A stretch of 64,000 bases of DNA from Nansenia antarctica (taxonomy: Eukaryota > Chordata > Actinopteri > Argentiniformes > Microstomatidae): NCBI GenBank assembly GCA_963989245.1, contig OZ022345.1, positions 21,147,196 to 21,211,195 of the forward strand, in the 5' to 3' direction. This document shows, one piece after another, positions 24,413 to 37,126 of this stretch. A program made the position numbers and the translations under genes. Position 1 is the stretch's first letter, and every line of letters starts with the position of its first letter. The notes beneath the pieces are model-generated. The model made no database searches, was not told the origin of the DNA, and saw nothing but the letters and a program-made list of their open reading frames with translations.

Positions 24413-26274
24413 GCTCGAGAAAGGCAGAAAACAGCACTTTGATATAACTTGAGAACGAATGCAAAAAACAGTCCACTCTCAGAACAGGCTGCTTGGACAC
24501 TTTCAGAACAGCTCTGTTAATGACTGAAATCAGCTCTTTAAGAGATTGTCAAAAGAGACTCTGAAAACGAAACATTGATAACCGAAAACGAAACGTTGAT
24601 CACTTTTGAGCAAAAGGCTGCACACACGCAATTCGAGTTGCTCTGATTGTCATTTAGAGTTACATTATAGGAGCATTCAGCAACAAGTCAAAATGTGCTC
24701 CAGAAAAGCAGAAAACAACACTGATAGAACTTGAGAACGAATGCAAAAAACAGTCCACTCTCAGAATAGGCCGCTTGGACACTTTCAGAACAGCTCTGTT
24801 AATGACTGAAAACAGCTCTCGAAGAGATTGTCAAAAGAGACTCTGAAAACGAAACGTTGATCACTTTTGAGCAAAAGGCTGCACACACGCAATTCAAGTT
24901 GCTCTGATTGTCATTTAGAGTTACATTATAGGAGCATTCAACAACAAGTCAAAATGTGCTCGAGAAAGGCAGAAAACAACACTTTGATAGTTTGATATAA
25001 CTTGAGAACGAATGCAAAAAACAGTCCACTCTAAGAACAGGCCGCTTGGACACTTTCAGAACAGCTTTGTTAATTACTGAAAACAGCTCTCGAAGAGATT
25101 GTCAAAAGAGACTCCGAAAACGAAACGTTGATCACTTTTGAGCAAAAGGCTGCACACACGCAATTCAAGTTGCTCTGATTGTCATTTAGAGTTACATTAT
25201 AGGAGCATTCAGCAACAAGTCAAAATGTGCTCCAGAAAAGCAGAAAACAACACTGATAGAACTTGAGAACGAATGCAAAAAACAGTCCACTCTCAGAACA
25301 GGCCGCTTGGACACTTTCAGAACAGCTCTTTTAATGACTGAAAACAGCTCTCGAAGAGATTGTCAAAAGAGACTCTGAAAACGAAACGTTGATCACTTTT
25401 GAGCAAAAGGCTGCACACACGCAATTCAAGTTGCTCTGATTGTCATTTAGAGTTACATTATAGGAGCATTCAACAACAAGTCAAAATGTGCTCGAGAAAG
25501 GCAGAAAACAACACTTTGATATAACTTGAGAACGAATGCAAAAAACAGTCCACTCTCAGAACAGGCTGCTTGGACACTTTCAGAACAGCTCTGTTAATGA
25601 CTGAAATCAGCTCTTTAAGAGATTGTCAAAAGAGACTCTGAAAACGAAACATTGATAACTTTTGAGCAAAAGGCTGCACACACGTAATTCAACATACTCT
25701 GATTGTCATTTAGAGTTACATTATAGGAGCATTCAACAACAAGTCAAAATGTGCTCCAGAAAGGCAGAAAACAACACTGATAGAACTTGAGAACGAATGC
25801 AAAAAACAGTCCACTATCAGAACAGGCCGCTTGGACACTTTCAGAACAGCTCTGTTAGTGACTGAAAACAGCTCTCGAAGAGATTGTCAAAAGAGACTCT
25901 GAAAACGAAACGTTGATCACTTTTGAGCAAAAGGCTGCACACACGTAATTCAACATACTCTGATTGTCATTTAGAGTTACATTATAGGAGCATTCAACAA
26001 CAAGTCAAAATGTGCTCCAGAAAGGCAGAAAACAACACTGATAGAACTTGAGAACGAATGCAAAAAACAGTCCACTCTCAGAACAGGCCGCTTGGACACT
26101 TTCAGAACAGCTCTGTTAATGACTGAAAACAGCTCTCGAAGAGATTGTCAAAAGAGACTCTGAAAACGAAACGTTGATCACTTTTGAGCAAAAGGCTGCA
26201 CACACGTAATTCAAGTTGCTCTGATTGTCATTTAGAGTTACATTATAGGAGCATTCAACAACAAGTCAAAATGT
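24413..26274 (+). repeat. 7-monomer module D-A-B-A-C-A-A, copy 1 (1,862 bp)
   Basis: Starts 24413 (D), 24697 (A, 'cagaatagg'), 24958 (B, 'gctttgttaattac'), 25229 (A, 'ctcttttaatg'), 25490 (C), 25753 (A, 'ccactatcag' and 'gttagtgac'), 26014 (A). The same seven monomers with the same private marks recur at 44082-45943 and 53699-55560, each exactly 1,862 bp. A shorter version without the last two A's is at 49154-50493. Confidence 0.9.
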
Positions 26275-28637
26275 GCTCGAGAAAGGCAGAAAACAACACT
26301 TTGATATAACTTGAGAACGAATGCAAAAAACAGTCCACTCTCAGAACAGGCTGCTTGGACACTTTCAGAACAGCTCTGTTAATGACTGAAATCAGCTCTT
26401 TAAGAGATTGTCAAAAGAGACTCTGAAAACGAAACATTGATAACTTTTGAGCAAAAGGCTGCACACACGTAATTCAACATACTCTGATTGTCATTTAGAG
26501 TTACATTATAGGAGCATTCAACAACAAGTCAAAATGTGCTCCAGAAAGGCAGAAAACAACACTGATAGAACTTGAGAACGAATGCAAAAAACAGTCCACT
26601 CTCAGAACAGGCCGCTTGGACACTTTCAGAACAGCTCTGTTAATGACTGAAAACAGCTCTCGAAGAGATTGTCAAAAGAGACTCCGAAAACGAAACGTTG
26701 ATCACTTTTGAGCAAAAGGCTGCACACACGCAATTCAAGTTGCTCTGATTGTCATTTAGAGTTACATTATAGGAGCATTCAGCAACAAGTCAAAATGTGC
26801 TCCAGAAAAGCAGAAAACAACACTGATATAACTTGAGAACGAATGCAAAAAACAGTCCACTCTCAGAACAGGCCGCTTGGACACTTTCAGAACAGCTCTG
26901 TTAATGACTGAAAACAGCTCTCGAAGAGATTGTCAAAAGAGACTCCGAAAACGAAACGTTGATCACTTTTGAGCAAAAGGCTGCACACACGCAATTCAAG
27001 TTGCTCTGATTGTCATTTAGAGTTACATTATAGGAGCATTCAGCAACAAGTCAAAATGTGCTCCAGAAAAGCAGAAAACAACACTGATAGAACTTGAGAA
27101 CGAATGCAAAAAACAGTCCACTCTAAGAACAGGCCGCTTGGACACTTTCAGAACAGCTCTGTTAATGACTGAAAACAGCTCTCGAAGAGATTGTCAAAAG
27201 AGACTCCGAAAACGAAACGTTGATCACATTTGAGCAAAAGGCTGCACACACGCAATTCAAGTTGCTCTGATTGTCATTTAGAGTTACATTATAGGAGCAT
27301 TCAGCAACAAGTCAAAATGTGCTCCAGAAAAGCAGAAAACAACACTGATAGAACTTGAGAACGAATGCAAAAAACAGTCCACTCTCAGAACAGGCCGCTT
27401 GGACACTTTCAGAACAGCTCTGTTAATGACTGAAAACAGCTCTCGAAGAGATTGTCAAAAGAGACTCTGAAAACGAAACGTTGATCACTTTTGAGCAAAA
27501 GGCTGCACACACGAAATTCAAGTTGCTCTGATTGTCATTTAGAGTTACATTATAGGAGCATTCAACAACAAGTCAAAATGTGCTTGAGAAAGGCAGAAAA
27601 CAACACTTTGATATAACTTGAGAACGAATGCAAAAAACAGTCCACTCTCAGAACAGGCTGCTTGGACACTTTCAGAACAGCTCTGTTAATGACTGAAAAC
27701 AGCTCTCGAAGAGATTGTCAAAAGAGACTCCGAAAACGAAACGTTGATCACTTTTGAGCAAAAGGCTGCACACACGCAATTCAAGTTGCTCTGATTGTCA
27801 TTTAGAGTTACATTATAGGAGCATTCAGCAACAAGTCAAAATGTGCTCCAGAAAAGCAGAAAACAACACTGATAGAACTTGAGAACGAATGCAAAAAACA
27901 GTCCACTCTCAGAACAGGCCACTTGGACACTTTCAGAACAGCTCTGTTAGTGACTGAAAACAGCTCTCGAAGAGATTGTCAAAAGAGACTGAAAACGAAA
28001 CGTTGATCAATTTTGAGCAAATGGCTGCACACACGCAATTCAAGTTGCTCTGATTGTCATTTAGAGTTACATTATAGGAGCATTCAACAACAAGTCAAAA
28101 TGTGCTCGAGAAAGGCAGAAAACAACACTTTGATATAACTTGAGAACGAATGCAAAAAACAGTCCACTCTCAGAACAGGCTGCTTGGACACTTTCAGAAC
28201 AGCTCTGTTAATGACTGAAATCAGCTCTTTAAGAGATTGTCAAAAGAGACTCTGAAAACAAAACATTGATAACTTTTGAGCAAAAGGCTGCACACACGTA
28301 ATTCAACATACTCTGATTGTCATTTAGAGTTACATTATAGGAGCATTCAACAACAAGTCAAAATGTGCTCCAGAAAGGCAGAAAACAACACTTTGATAGT
28401 TTGATATAACTTGAGAACGAATGCAAAAAACAGTCCACTCTAAGAACAGGCCGCTTGGACACTTTCAGAACAGCTCTGTTAATGACTGAAAACAGCTCTC
28501 GAAGAGATTGTCAAAAGAGACTCCGAAAACGAAACGTTGATCACTTTTGAGCAAAAGGCTGCACACACGCAATTCAAGTTGCTCTGATTGTCATTTAGAG
28601 TTACATTATAGGAGCATTCAGCAACAAGTCAAAATGT
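26275..28637 (+). repeat. Mixed C/A block
   Basis: Starts 26275 (C), 26538, 26799, 27060, 27321 (A), 27582 (C length but B-like right half), 27845 (A, 259 bp), 28104 (C), 28367 (B). A run of four A monomers is unusual for Region II. The A at 26799 has 'actgatataac', a blend of A and B/C heads. The one at 27060 has 'gatcacatttg'. The 259-bp A at 27845 has lost 'ct' from 'gactctg' and has 'aggccacttgg', 'gatcaattttg' and 'aaatggctg'. From 27060 on the block matches 56629 onwards. Confidence 0.87.
27582..27844 (+). repeat. Hybrid monomer: C left part, B-like right part
   Basis: A 263-bp monomer starting 'gcttgag' with the single 'tttgata' and 'ggctgc' of C. It then changes to 'gaaaacagctctcgaag', 'gactccg', 'cgttgatcac' and 'gcaattcaag' as in B. 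An identical-looking hybrid is at 57151-57413, so the joint existed before the large duplication. Confidence 0.85.
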
Positions 28638-28905
28638 GCTCACTGCTCCAGAAAAGCAGAAAACAACACTGATAGAACTTGAGAACGAATGCAAAAAACA
28701 GTCCACTCTAAGAACAGGCCGCTTGGACACTTTCAGAACAGCTCTGTTAATGACTGAAAACAGCTCTCGAAGAGATTGTCAAAAGAGACTCCGAAAACGA
28801 AACGTTGATCACTTTTGAGCAAAAGGCTGCACACACGCAATTCAAGTTGCTCTGATTGTCATTTAGAGTTACATTATAGGAGCATTCAGCAACAAGTCAA
28901 AATGT
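28638..28905 (+). repeat. A monomer with a 7-bp insertion (268 bp), copy 1
   Basis: The head reads 'gctcactgctccag' instead of 'gctccag': 'tgctc' is duplicated with 'ac' between. The only other example is at 58209-58476, 29,571 bp away, which makes this an excellent marker of the long-range duplication. The insertion also opens a 60-codon frame on the + strand from a GTG at 28636; that frame is just satellite sequence and I do not call it a gene. Confidence 0.92.
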
Positions 28906-30756
28906 GCTCCAGAAAAGCAGAAAACAACACTGATAGAACTTGAGAACGAATGCAAAAAACAGTCCACTCTCAGAACAGGCCGCTTGGACACTTTCAGAAC
29001 AGCTCTGTTAATGACTGAAAACAGCTCTCGAAGAGATTGTCAAAAGAGACTCTGAAAATGAAACGTTGATCACTTTTGAGCAAAAGGCTGCACACACGCA
29101 ATTCAAGTTGCTCTGATTGTCATTTAGAGTTACATTATAGGAGCATTCAACAACAAGTCAAAATGTGCCCGAGAAAGGCAGAAAACAACACTTTGATATA
29201 ACTTGAGAACGAATGCAAAAAACAGTCCACTCTCAGAACAGGCTGCTTGGACACTTTCAGAACAGCTCTGTTAATGACTGAAATCAGCTCTTTAAGAGAT
29301 TGTCAAAAGAGACTCTGAAAACGAAACATTGATAACTTTTGAGCAAAAGGCTGCACACACGTAATTCAACATACTCTGATTGTCATTTAGAGTTACATTA
29401 TAGGAGCATTCAACAACAAGTCAAAATGTGCTCCAGAAAGGCAGAAAACAACACTTTGATAGTTTGATATAACTTGAGAACGAATGCAAAAAACAGTCCA
29501 CTCTAAGAACAGGCCCCTTGGACACTTTCAGAACAGCTCTGTTAATGACTGAAAACAGCTCTCGAAGAGATTGTCAAAAGAGACTCCGAAAACGAAACGT
29601 TGATCACTTTTGAGCAAAAGGCTGCACACACGCAATTCAAGTTGCTCTGATTGTCATTTAGAGTTACATTATAGGAGCATTCAGCAACAAGTCAAAATGT
29701 GCTCCAGAAAAGCAGAAAACAACACTGATAGAACTTGAGAACGAATGCAAAAAACAGTCCACTCTCAGAACAGGCCGCTTGGACACTTTCAGAACAGCTC
29801 TGTTAATGACTGAAAACAGCTCTCGAAGAGATTGTCAAAAGAGACTCTGAAAACGAAACGTTGATCACTTTTGAGCAAAAGGCTGCACACACGCAATTCA
29901 AGTTGCTCTGATTGTCATTTAGAGTTACATTATAGGAGCATTCAACAACAAGTCAAAATGTGCTCGAGAAAGGCAGAAAACAACACTTTGATATAACTTG
30001 AGAACGAATGCAAAAAACAGTCCACTCTCAGAACAGGCTGCTTGGACACTTTCAGAACAGCTCTGTTAATGACTGAAATCAGCTCTTTAAGAGATTGTCA
30101 AAAGAGACTCTGAAAACGAAACATTGATAACTTTTGAGCAAAAGGCTGCACACACGTAATTCAACATACTCTGATTGTCATTTAGAGTTACATTATAGGA
30201 GCATTCAACAACAAGTCAAAATGTGCTCCAGAAAGGCAGAAAACAACACTGATAGAACTTGAGAACGAATGCAAAAAACAGTCCACTCTCAGAACAGGCC
30301 GCTTGGACACTTTCAGAACAGCTCTGTTAGTGACTGAAAACAGCTCTCGAAGAGATTGTCAAAAGAGACTCTGAAAACGAAACATTGATAACTTTTGAGC
30401 AAAAGGCTGCACACACGTAATTCAACATACTCTGATTGTCATTTAGAGTTACATTATAGGAGCATTCAACAACAAGTCAAAATGTGCTCCAGAAAGGCAG
30501 AAAACAACACTTTGATAGTTTGATATAACTTGAGAACGAATGCAAAAAACAGTCCACTCTAAGAACAGGCCGCTTGGACACTTTCAGAACAGCTTTGTTA
30601 ATTACTGAAAACAGCTCTCGAAGAGATTGTCAAAAGAGACTCCGAAAACGAAACGTTGATCACTTTTGAGCAAAAGGCTGCACACACGCAATTCAAGTTG
30701 CTCTCATTGTCATTTAGAGTTACATTATAGGAGCATTCAGCAACAAGTCAAAATGT

Positions 30757-31017
30757 GCTCCAGAAAAGCAGAAAACAACACTGATAGAACTTGAGAACGA
30801 ATGCAAAAAACAGTCCACTCTCAGAACAGGCCGCTTGGACACTTTCAGAACAGCTCTGTTAATGACTGAAATCAGCTCTTTAAGAGATTGTCAAAAGAGA
30901 CTCTGAAAACGAAACATTGATAACTTTTGAGCAAAAGGCTGCACACACGTAATTCAACATACTCTGATTGTCATTTAGAGTTACATTATAGGAGCATTCA
31001 ACAACAAGTCAAAATGT
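30757..31017 (+). repeat. Hybrid monomer: A left part, C right part, copy 1
   Basis: Starts as A ('gctccagaaaagcag', 'actgatagaac', 'aggccgc') and continues as C ('gaaatcagctctttaag', 'cattgataac', 'aattcaacatac'). The joint lies in the shared 'cagctctgttaatgactg'. The same hybrid stands at 60328-60588, so it predates the long-range duplication. Confidence 0.87.
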
Positions 31018-33914
31018 GCTCCAGAAAGGCAGAAAACAACACTTTGATAGTTTGATATAACTTGAGAACGAATGCAAAAAACAGTCCACTCTAAGAACAG
31101 GCCCCTTGGACACTTTCAGAACAGCTCTGTTAATGACTGAAAACAGCTCTCGAAGAGATTGTCAAAAGAGACTCCGAAAACGAAACGTTGATCACTTTTG
31201 AGCAAAAGGCTGCACACACGCAATTCAAGTTGCTCTGATTGTCATTTAGAGTTACATTATAGGAGCATTCAGCAACAAGTCAAAATGTGCTCCAGAAAAG
31301 CAGAAAACAACACTGATAGAACTTGAGAACGAATGCAAAAAACAGTCCACTCTCAGAACAGGCCGCTTGGACACTTTCAGAACAGCTCTGTTAATGACTG
31401 AAAACAGCTCTCGAAGAGATTGTCAAAAGAGACTCTGAAAACGAAACGTTGATCACTTTTGAGCAAAAGGCTGCACACACGCAATTCAAGTTGCTCTGAT
31501 TGTCATTTAGAGTTACATTATAGGAGCATTCAACAACAAGTCAAAATGTGCTCGAGAAAGGCAGAAAACAACACTTTGATATAACTTGAGAACGAATGCA
31601 AAAAACAGTCCACTCTCAGAACAGGCTGCTTGGACACTTTCAGAACAGCTCTGTTAATGACTGAAATCAGCTCTTTAAGAGATTGTCAAAAGAGACTCTG
31701 AAAACGAAACATTGATAACTTTTGAGCAAAAGGCTGCACACACGTAATTCAACATACTCTGATTGTCATTTAGAGTTACATTATAGGAGCATTCAACAAC
31801 AAGTCAAAATGTGCTCCAGAAAGGCAGAAAACAACACTGATAGAACTTGAGAACGAATGCAAAAAACAGTCCACTCTCAGAACAGGCCGCTTGGACACTT
31901 TCAGAACAGCTCTGTTAGTGACTGAAAACAGCTCTCGAAGAGATTGTCAAAAGAGACTCTGAAAACGAAACGTTGATAACTTTTGAGCAAAAGGCTGCAC
32001 ACACGTAATTCAACATACTCTGATTGTCATTTAGAGTTACATTATAGGAGCATTCAACAACAAGTCAAAATGTGCTCCAGAAAGGCAGAAAACAACACTG
32101 ATAGAACTTGAGAACGAATGCAAAAAACAGTCCACTCTCAGAACAGGCCGCTTGGACACTTTCAGAACAGCTCTGTTAATGACTGAAAACAGCTCTCGAA
32201 GAGATTGTCAAAAGAGACTCTGAAAACGAAACGTTGATCACTTTTGAGCAAAAGGCTGCACACACGCAATTCAAGTTGCTCTGATTGTCATTTAGAGTTA
32301 CATTATAGGAGCATTCAACAACAAGTCAAAATGTGCTCGAGAAAGGCAGAAAACAACACTTTGATATAACTTGAGAACGAATGCAAAAAACAGTCCACTC
32401 TCAGAACAGGCTGCTTGGACACTTTCAGAACAGCTCTGTTAATGACTGAAATCAGCTCTTTAAGAGATTGTCAAAAGAGACTCTGAAAACGAAACATTGA
32501 TAACTTTTGAGCAAAAGGCTGCACACACGTAATTCAACATACTCTGATTGTCATTTAGAGTTACACTATAGGAGCATTCAACAACAAGTCAAAATGTGCT
32601 CCAGAAAGGCAGAAAACAACACTGATAGAACTTGAGAACGAATGCAAAAAACAGTCCACTCTCAGAACAGGCCGCTTGGACACTTTCAGAACAGCTCTGT
32701 TAGTGACTGAAAACAGCTCTCGAAGAGATTGTCAAAAGAGACTCTGAAAACGAAACGTTGATAACTTTTGAGCAAAAGGCTGCACACACGTAATTCAACA
32801 TACTCTGATTGTCATTTAGAGTTACATTATAGGAGCATTCAACAACAAGTCAAAATGTGCTCCAGAAAGGCAGAAAACAACACTTTGATAGTTTGATATA
32901 ACTTGAGAACGAATGCAAAAAACAGTCCACTCTAAGAACAGGCCGCTTGGACACTTTCAGAACAGCTTTGTTAATTACTGAAAACAGCTCTCGAAGAGAT
33001 TGTCAAAAGAGACTCCGAAAACGAAACGTTGATCACTTTTGAGCAAAAGGCTGCACACACGCAATTCAAGTTGCTCTCATTGTCATTTAGAGTTACATTA
33101 TAGGAGCATTCAGCAACAAGTCAAAATGTGCTCCAGAAAAGCAGAAAACAACACTGATAGAACTTGAGAACGAATGCAAAAAACAGTCCACTCTCAGAAC
33201 AGGCCGCTTGGACACTTTCAGAACAGCTCTGTTAATGACTGAAAACAGCTCTCGAAGAGATTGTCAAAAGAGACTCTGAAAACGAAACGTTGATCACTTT
33301 TGAGCAAAAGGCTGCACACACGCAATTCAAGTTGCTCTGATTGTCATTTAGAGTTACATTATAGGAGCATTCAACAACAAGTCAAAATGTGCTCGAGAAA
33401 GGCAGAAAACAACACTTTGATATAACTTGAGAACGAATGCAAAAAACAGTCCACTCTCAGAACAGGCTGCTTGGACACTTTCAGAACAGCTCTGTTAATG
33501 ACTGAAATCAGCTCTTTAAGAGATTGTCAAAAGAGACTCTGAAAACGAAACATTGATAACTTTTGAGCAAAAGGCTGCACACACGTAATTCAACATACTC
33601 TGATTGTCATTTAGAGTTACATTATAGAAGCATTCAACTACAAGTCAAAATGTGCTCCAGAAAGGCAGAAAACAACACTGATAGAACTTGAGAACGAATG
33701 CAAAAAACAGTCCACTCTCAGAACAGGCCGCTTGGACACTTTCAGAACAGCTCTGTTAGTGACTGAAAACAGCTCTCGAAGAGATTGTCAAAAGAGACTC
33801 TGAAAACGAAACATTGATAACTTTTGAGCAAAAGGCTGCACACACGTAATTCAACATACTCTGATTGTCATTTAGAGTTACATTATAGGAGCATTCAACA
33901 ACAAGTCAAAATGT

Positions 33915-34185
33915 GCTCCAGAAAGGCAGAAAACAACACTTTGATAGTTTGATATAACTTGAGAACGAATGCAAAAAACAGTCCACTCTAAGAACAGGCC
34001 GCTTGGACACTTTCAGAACAGCTTTGTTAATTACTGAAAACAGCTCTCGAAGAGATTGTCAAAAGAGACTCCGAAAACGAAACGTTGATCACTTTTGAGC
34101 AAAAGGCTGCACACACGCAATTCAAGTTGCTCTGATTGTCATTTAGAGTTACATTATAGGATTATTCAGCAACAAGTCAAAATGT
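33915..34185 (+). repeat. B monomer with an isolated Region I style tail
   Basis: Its tail at 34159-34170 reads 'ggattattcagc'. 'ggattatt' is the Region I tail and I found it nowhere else in Region II, yet it is joined to 'cagc', which in Region I goes with 'ggagcatt'. The rest is a Region II 'gctttgttaattac' B. A very short conversion tract or a chance double change are the alternatives. Confidence 0.82.
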
Positions 34186-35775
34186 GCTCCAGAAAAGCAG
34201 AAAACAACACTGATAGAACTTGAGAACGAATGCAAAAAACAGTCCACTCTCAGAACAGGCCGCTTGGACACTTTCAGAACAGCTCTGTTAATGACTGAAA
34301 ACAGCTCTCGAAGAGATTGTCAAAAGAGACTCTGAAAACGAAACGTTGATCACTTTTGAGCAAAAGGCTGCACACACGCAATTCAAGTTGCTCTGATTGT
34401 CATTTAGAGTTACATTATAGGAGCATTCAACAACAAGTCAAAATGTGCTCGAGAAAGGCAGAAAACAACACTTTGATATAACTTGAGAACGAATGCAAAA
34501 AACAGTCCACTCTCAGAACAGGCTGCTTTGACACTTTCAGAACAGCTCTGTTAATGACTGAAATCAGCTCTTTAAGAGATTGTCAAAAGAGACTCTGAAA
34601 ACGAAACATTGATAACTTTTGAGCAAAAGGCTGCACACACGTAATTCAACATACTCTGATTGTCATTTAGAGTTACATTATAGGAGCATTCAACAACAAG
34701 TCAAAATGTGCTCCAGAAAGGCAGAAAACAACACTTTGATAGTTTGATATAACTTGAGAACGAATGCAAAAAACAGTCCACTCTAAGAACAGGCCGCTTG
34801 GACACTTTCAGAACAGCTCTGTTAATGACTGAAAACAGCTCTCGAAGAGATTGTCAAAAGAGACTCCGAAAACGAAACGTTGATCACTTTTGAGCAAAAG
34901 GCTGCACACACGCAATTCAAGTTGCTCTGATTGTCATTTAGAGTTACATTATAGGAGCATTCAGCAACAAGTCAAAATGTGCTCCAGAAAAGCAGAAAAC
35001 AACACTGATAGAACTTGAGAACGAATGCAAAAAACAGTCCACTCTCAGAACAGGCCGCTTGGACACTTTCAGAACAGCTCTGTTAATGACTGAAAACAGC
35101 TCTCGAAGAGATTGTCAAAAGAGACTCTGAAAACGAAACGTTGATCACTTTTGAGCAAAAGGCTGCACACACGCAATTCAAGTTGCTCTGATTGTCATTT
35201 AGAGTTACATTATAGGAGCATTCAACAACAAGTCAAAATGTGCTCGAGAAAGGCAGAAAACAACACTTTGATATAACTTGAGAACGAATGCAAAAAACAG
35301 TCCACTCTCAGAACAGGCTGCTTGGACACTTTCAGAACAGCTCTGTTAATGACTGAAATCAGCTCTTTAAGAGATTGTCAAAAGAGACTCTGAAAACGAA
35401 ACATTGATAACTTTTGAGCAAAAGGCTGCACACACGTAATTCAACATACTCTGATTGTCATTTAGAGTTACATTATAGGAGCATTCAACAACAAGTCAAA
35501 ATGTGCTCCAGAAAGGCAGAAAACAACACTTTGATAGTTTGATATAACTTGAGAACGAATGCAAAAAACAGTCTACTCCAAGAACAGGCTGCTTGGACAC
35601 TTTCAGAACAGCTCTTATAATGACTGAAAACAGCTCTCGAAGAGATTGTCAAAAGAGACTCCGAAAACGAAACGTTGATCACTTTTGAGCAAAAGGCTGC
35701 ACACACGTAATTCGAGTTGCTCTGATTGTCATTTAGAGTTACATTATAGGAGCATTCAGCAACAAGTCAAAATGT

Positions 35776-37126
35776 GCTCCAGAAAAGCAGAAAACAACAC
35801 TGATAGAACTTGAGAACGAATGCAAAAAACAGTCCACTCTCAGAACAGGCCGCTTGGACACTTTCAGAACAGCTCTGTTAATGACTGAAAACAGCTCTCG
35901 AAGAGATTGTCAAAAGAGACTCTGAAAACGAAACGTTGATCACTTTTGAGCAAAAGGCTGCACACACGCAATTCAAGTTGCTCTGATTGTCATTTAGAGT
36001 TACATTATAGGAGCATTCAACAACAAGTCAAAATGTGCTCGAGAAAGGCAGAAAACAGCACTTTGATATAACTTGAGAACGAATGCAAAAAACAGTCCAC
36101 TCTCAGAACAGGCTGCTTGGACACTTTCAGAACAGCTCTGTTAATGACTGAAATCAGCTCTTTAAGAGATTGTCAAAAGAGACTCTGAAAACGAAACATT
36201 GATAACCGAAAACGAAACGTTGATCACTTTTGAGCAAAAGGCTGCACACACGCAATTCGAGTTGCTCTGATTGTCATTTAGAGTTACATTATAGGAGCAT
36301 TCAGCAACAAGTCAAAATGTGCTCCAGAAAAGCAGAAAACAACACTGATAGAACTTGAGAACGAATGCAAAAAACAGTCCACTCTCAGAACAGGCCGCTT
36401 GGACACTTTCAGAACAGCTCTGTTAATGACTGAAAACAGCTCTCGAAGAGATTGTCAAAAGAGACTCTGAAAACGAAACGTTGATCACTTTTGAGCAAAA
36501 GGCTGCACACACGCAATTCAAGTTGCTCTGATTGTCATTTAGAGTTACATTATAGGAGCATTCAACAACAAGTCAAAATGTGCTCGAGAAAGGCAGAAAA
36601 CAACACTTTGATATAACTTGAGAACGAATGCAAAAAACAGTCCACTCTCAGAACAGGCTGCTTGGACACTTTCAGAACAGCTCTGTTAATGACTGAAATC
36701 AGCTCTTTAAGAGATTGTCAAAAGAGACTCTGAAAATGAAACATTGATAACCGAAAACGAAACGTTGATCACTTTTGAGCAAAAGGCTGCACACACGCAA
36801 TTCGAGTTGCTCTGATTGTCATTTAGAGTTACATTATAGGAGCATTCAGCAACAAGTCAAAATGTGCTCCAGAAAAGCAGAAAACAACACTGATAGAACT
36901 TGAGAACGAATGCAAAAAACAGTCCACTCTCAGAACAGGCCGCTTGGACACTTTCAGAACAGCTCTGTTAATGACTGAAAACAGCTCTCGAAGAGATTGT
37001 CAAAAGAGACTCTGAAAACGAAACGTTGATCACTTTTGAGCAAAAGGCTGCACACACGTAATTCAAGTTGCTCTGATTGTCATTTAGAGTTACATTATAG
37101 GAGCATTCAGCAACAAGTCAAAATGT
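35776..37126 (+). repeat. A-D dimers
   Basis: A 35776, D 36037, A 36321, D 36582, A 36866: 545-bp A-D dimers closing with an A. These A monomers have the ordinary 'gactgaaaac' after D, unlike the 'gacagaaaac' form of 17.2-20.7 kb. The second D has 'ctgaaaatgaaac' in its first duplication arm. Confidence 0.88.

Larger units (their letters stand above)
27060..32073 (+). repeat. Long-range duplicated segment, copy 1 (19 monomers, 5,014 bp)
   Basis: Nineteen consecutive monomers match, one for one, those at 56629-61644, at an offset of 29,569 bp before 28.0 kb and 29,571 bp after it; the step is the 2-base deletion in the 259-bp monomer. Shared private marks, in order: 'gatcacatttg', 'gcttgag', 'aggccacttgg' with 'aaatggctg', the 7-bp insertion, 'gcccgag', 'aggccccttgg', 'gctttgttaattac' with 'ctctcattg', the A/C hybrid at 30757, and a second 'aggccccttgg'. 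Only scattered single-base differences were seen. Confidence 0.9.
28906..35775 (+). repeat. A-C-B and A-C-A-B unit block
   Basis: Units of A-C-B (795 bp) start at 28906, 34186 and 34981. Units of A-C-A-B (1,056 bp) start at 29701, 32074 and 33130. A-B (31018 as B after the hybrid A at 30757) and A-C-A (31289) fill the rest. In A-C-A-B units the second A has 'gttagtgac' and the B has 'gctttgttaattac' (30486, 32859, 33915). C monomers have 'aattcaacatactc'. The B at 35505 has private 'agtctactccaag' and returns to 'ctcttataatg', leading into the next block. Confidence 0.87.
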
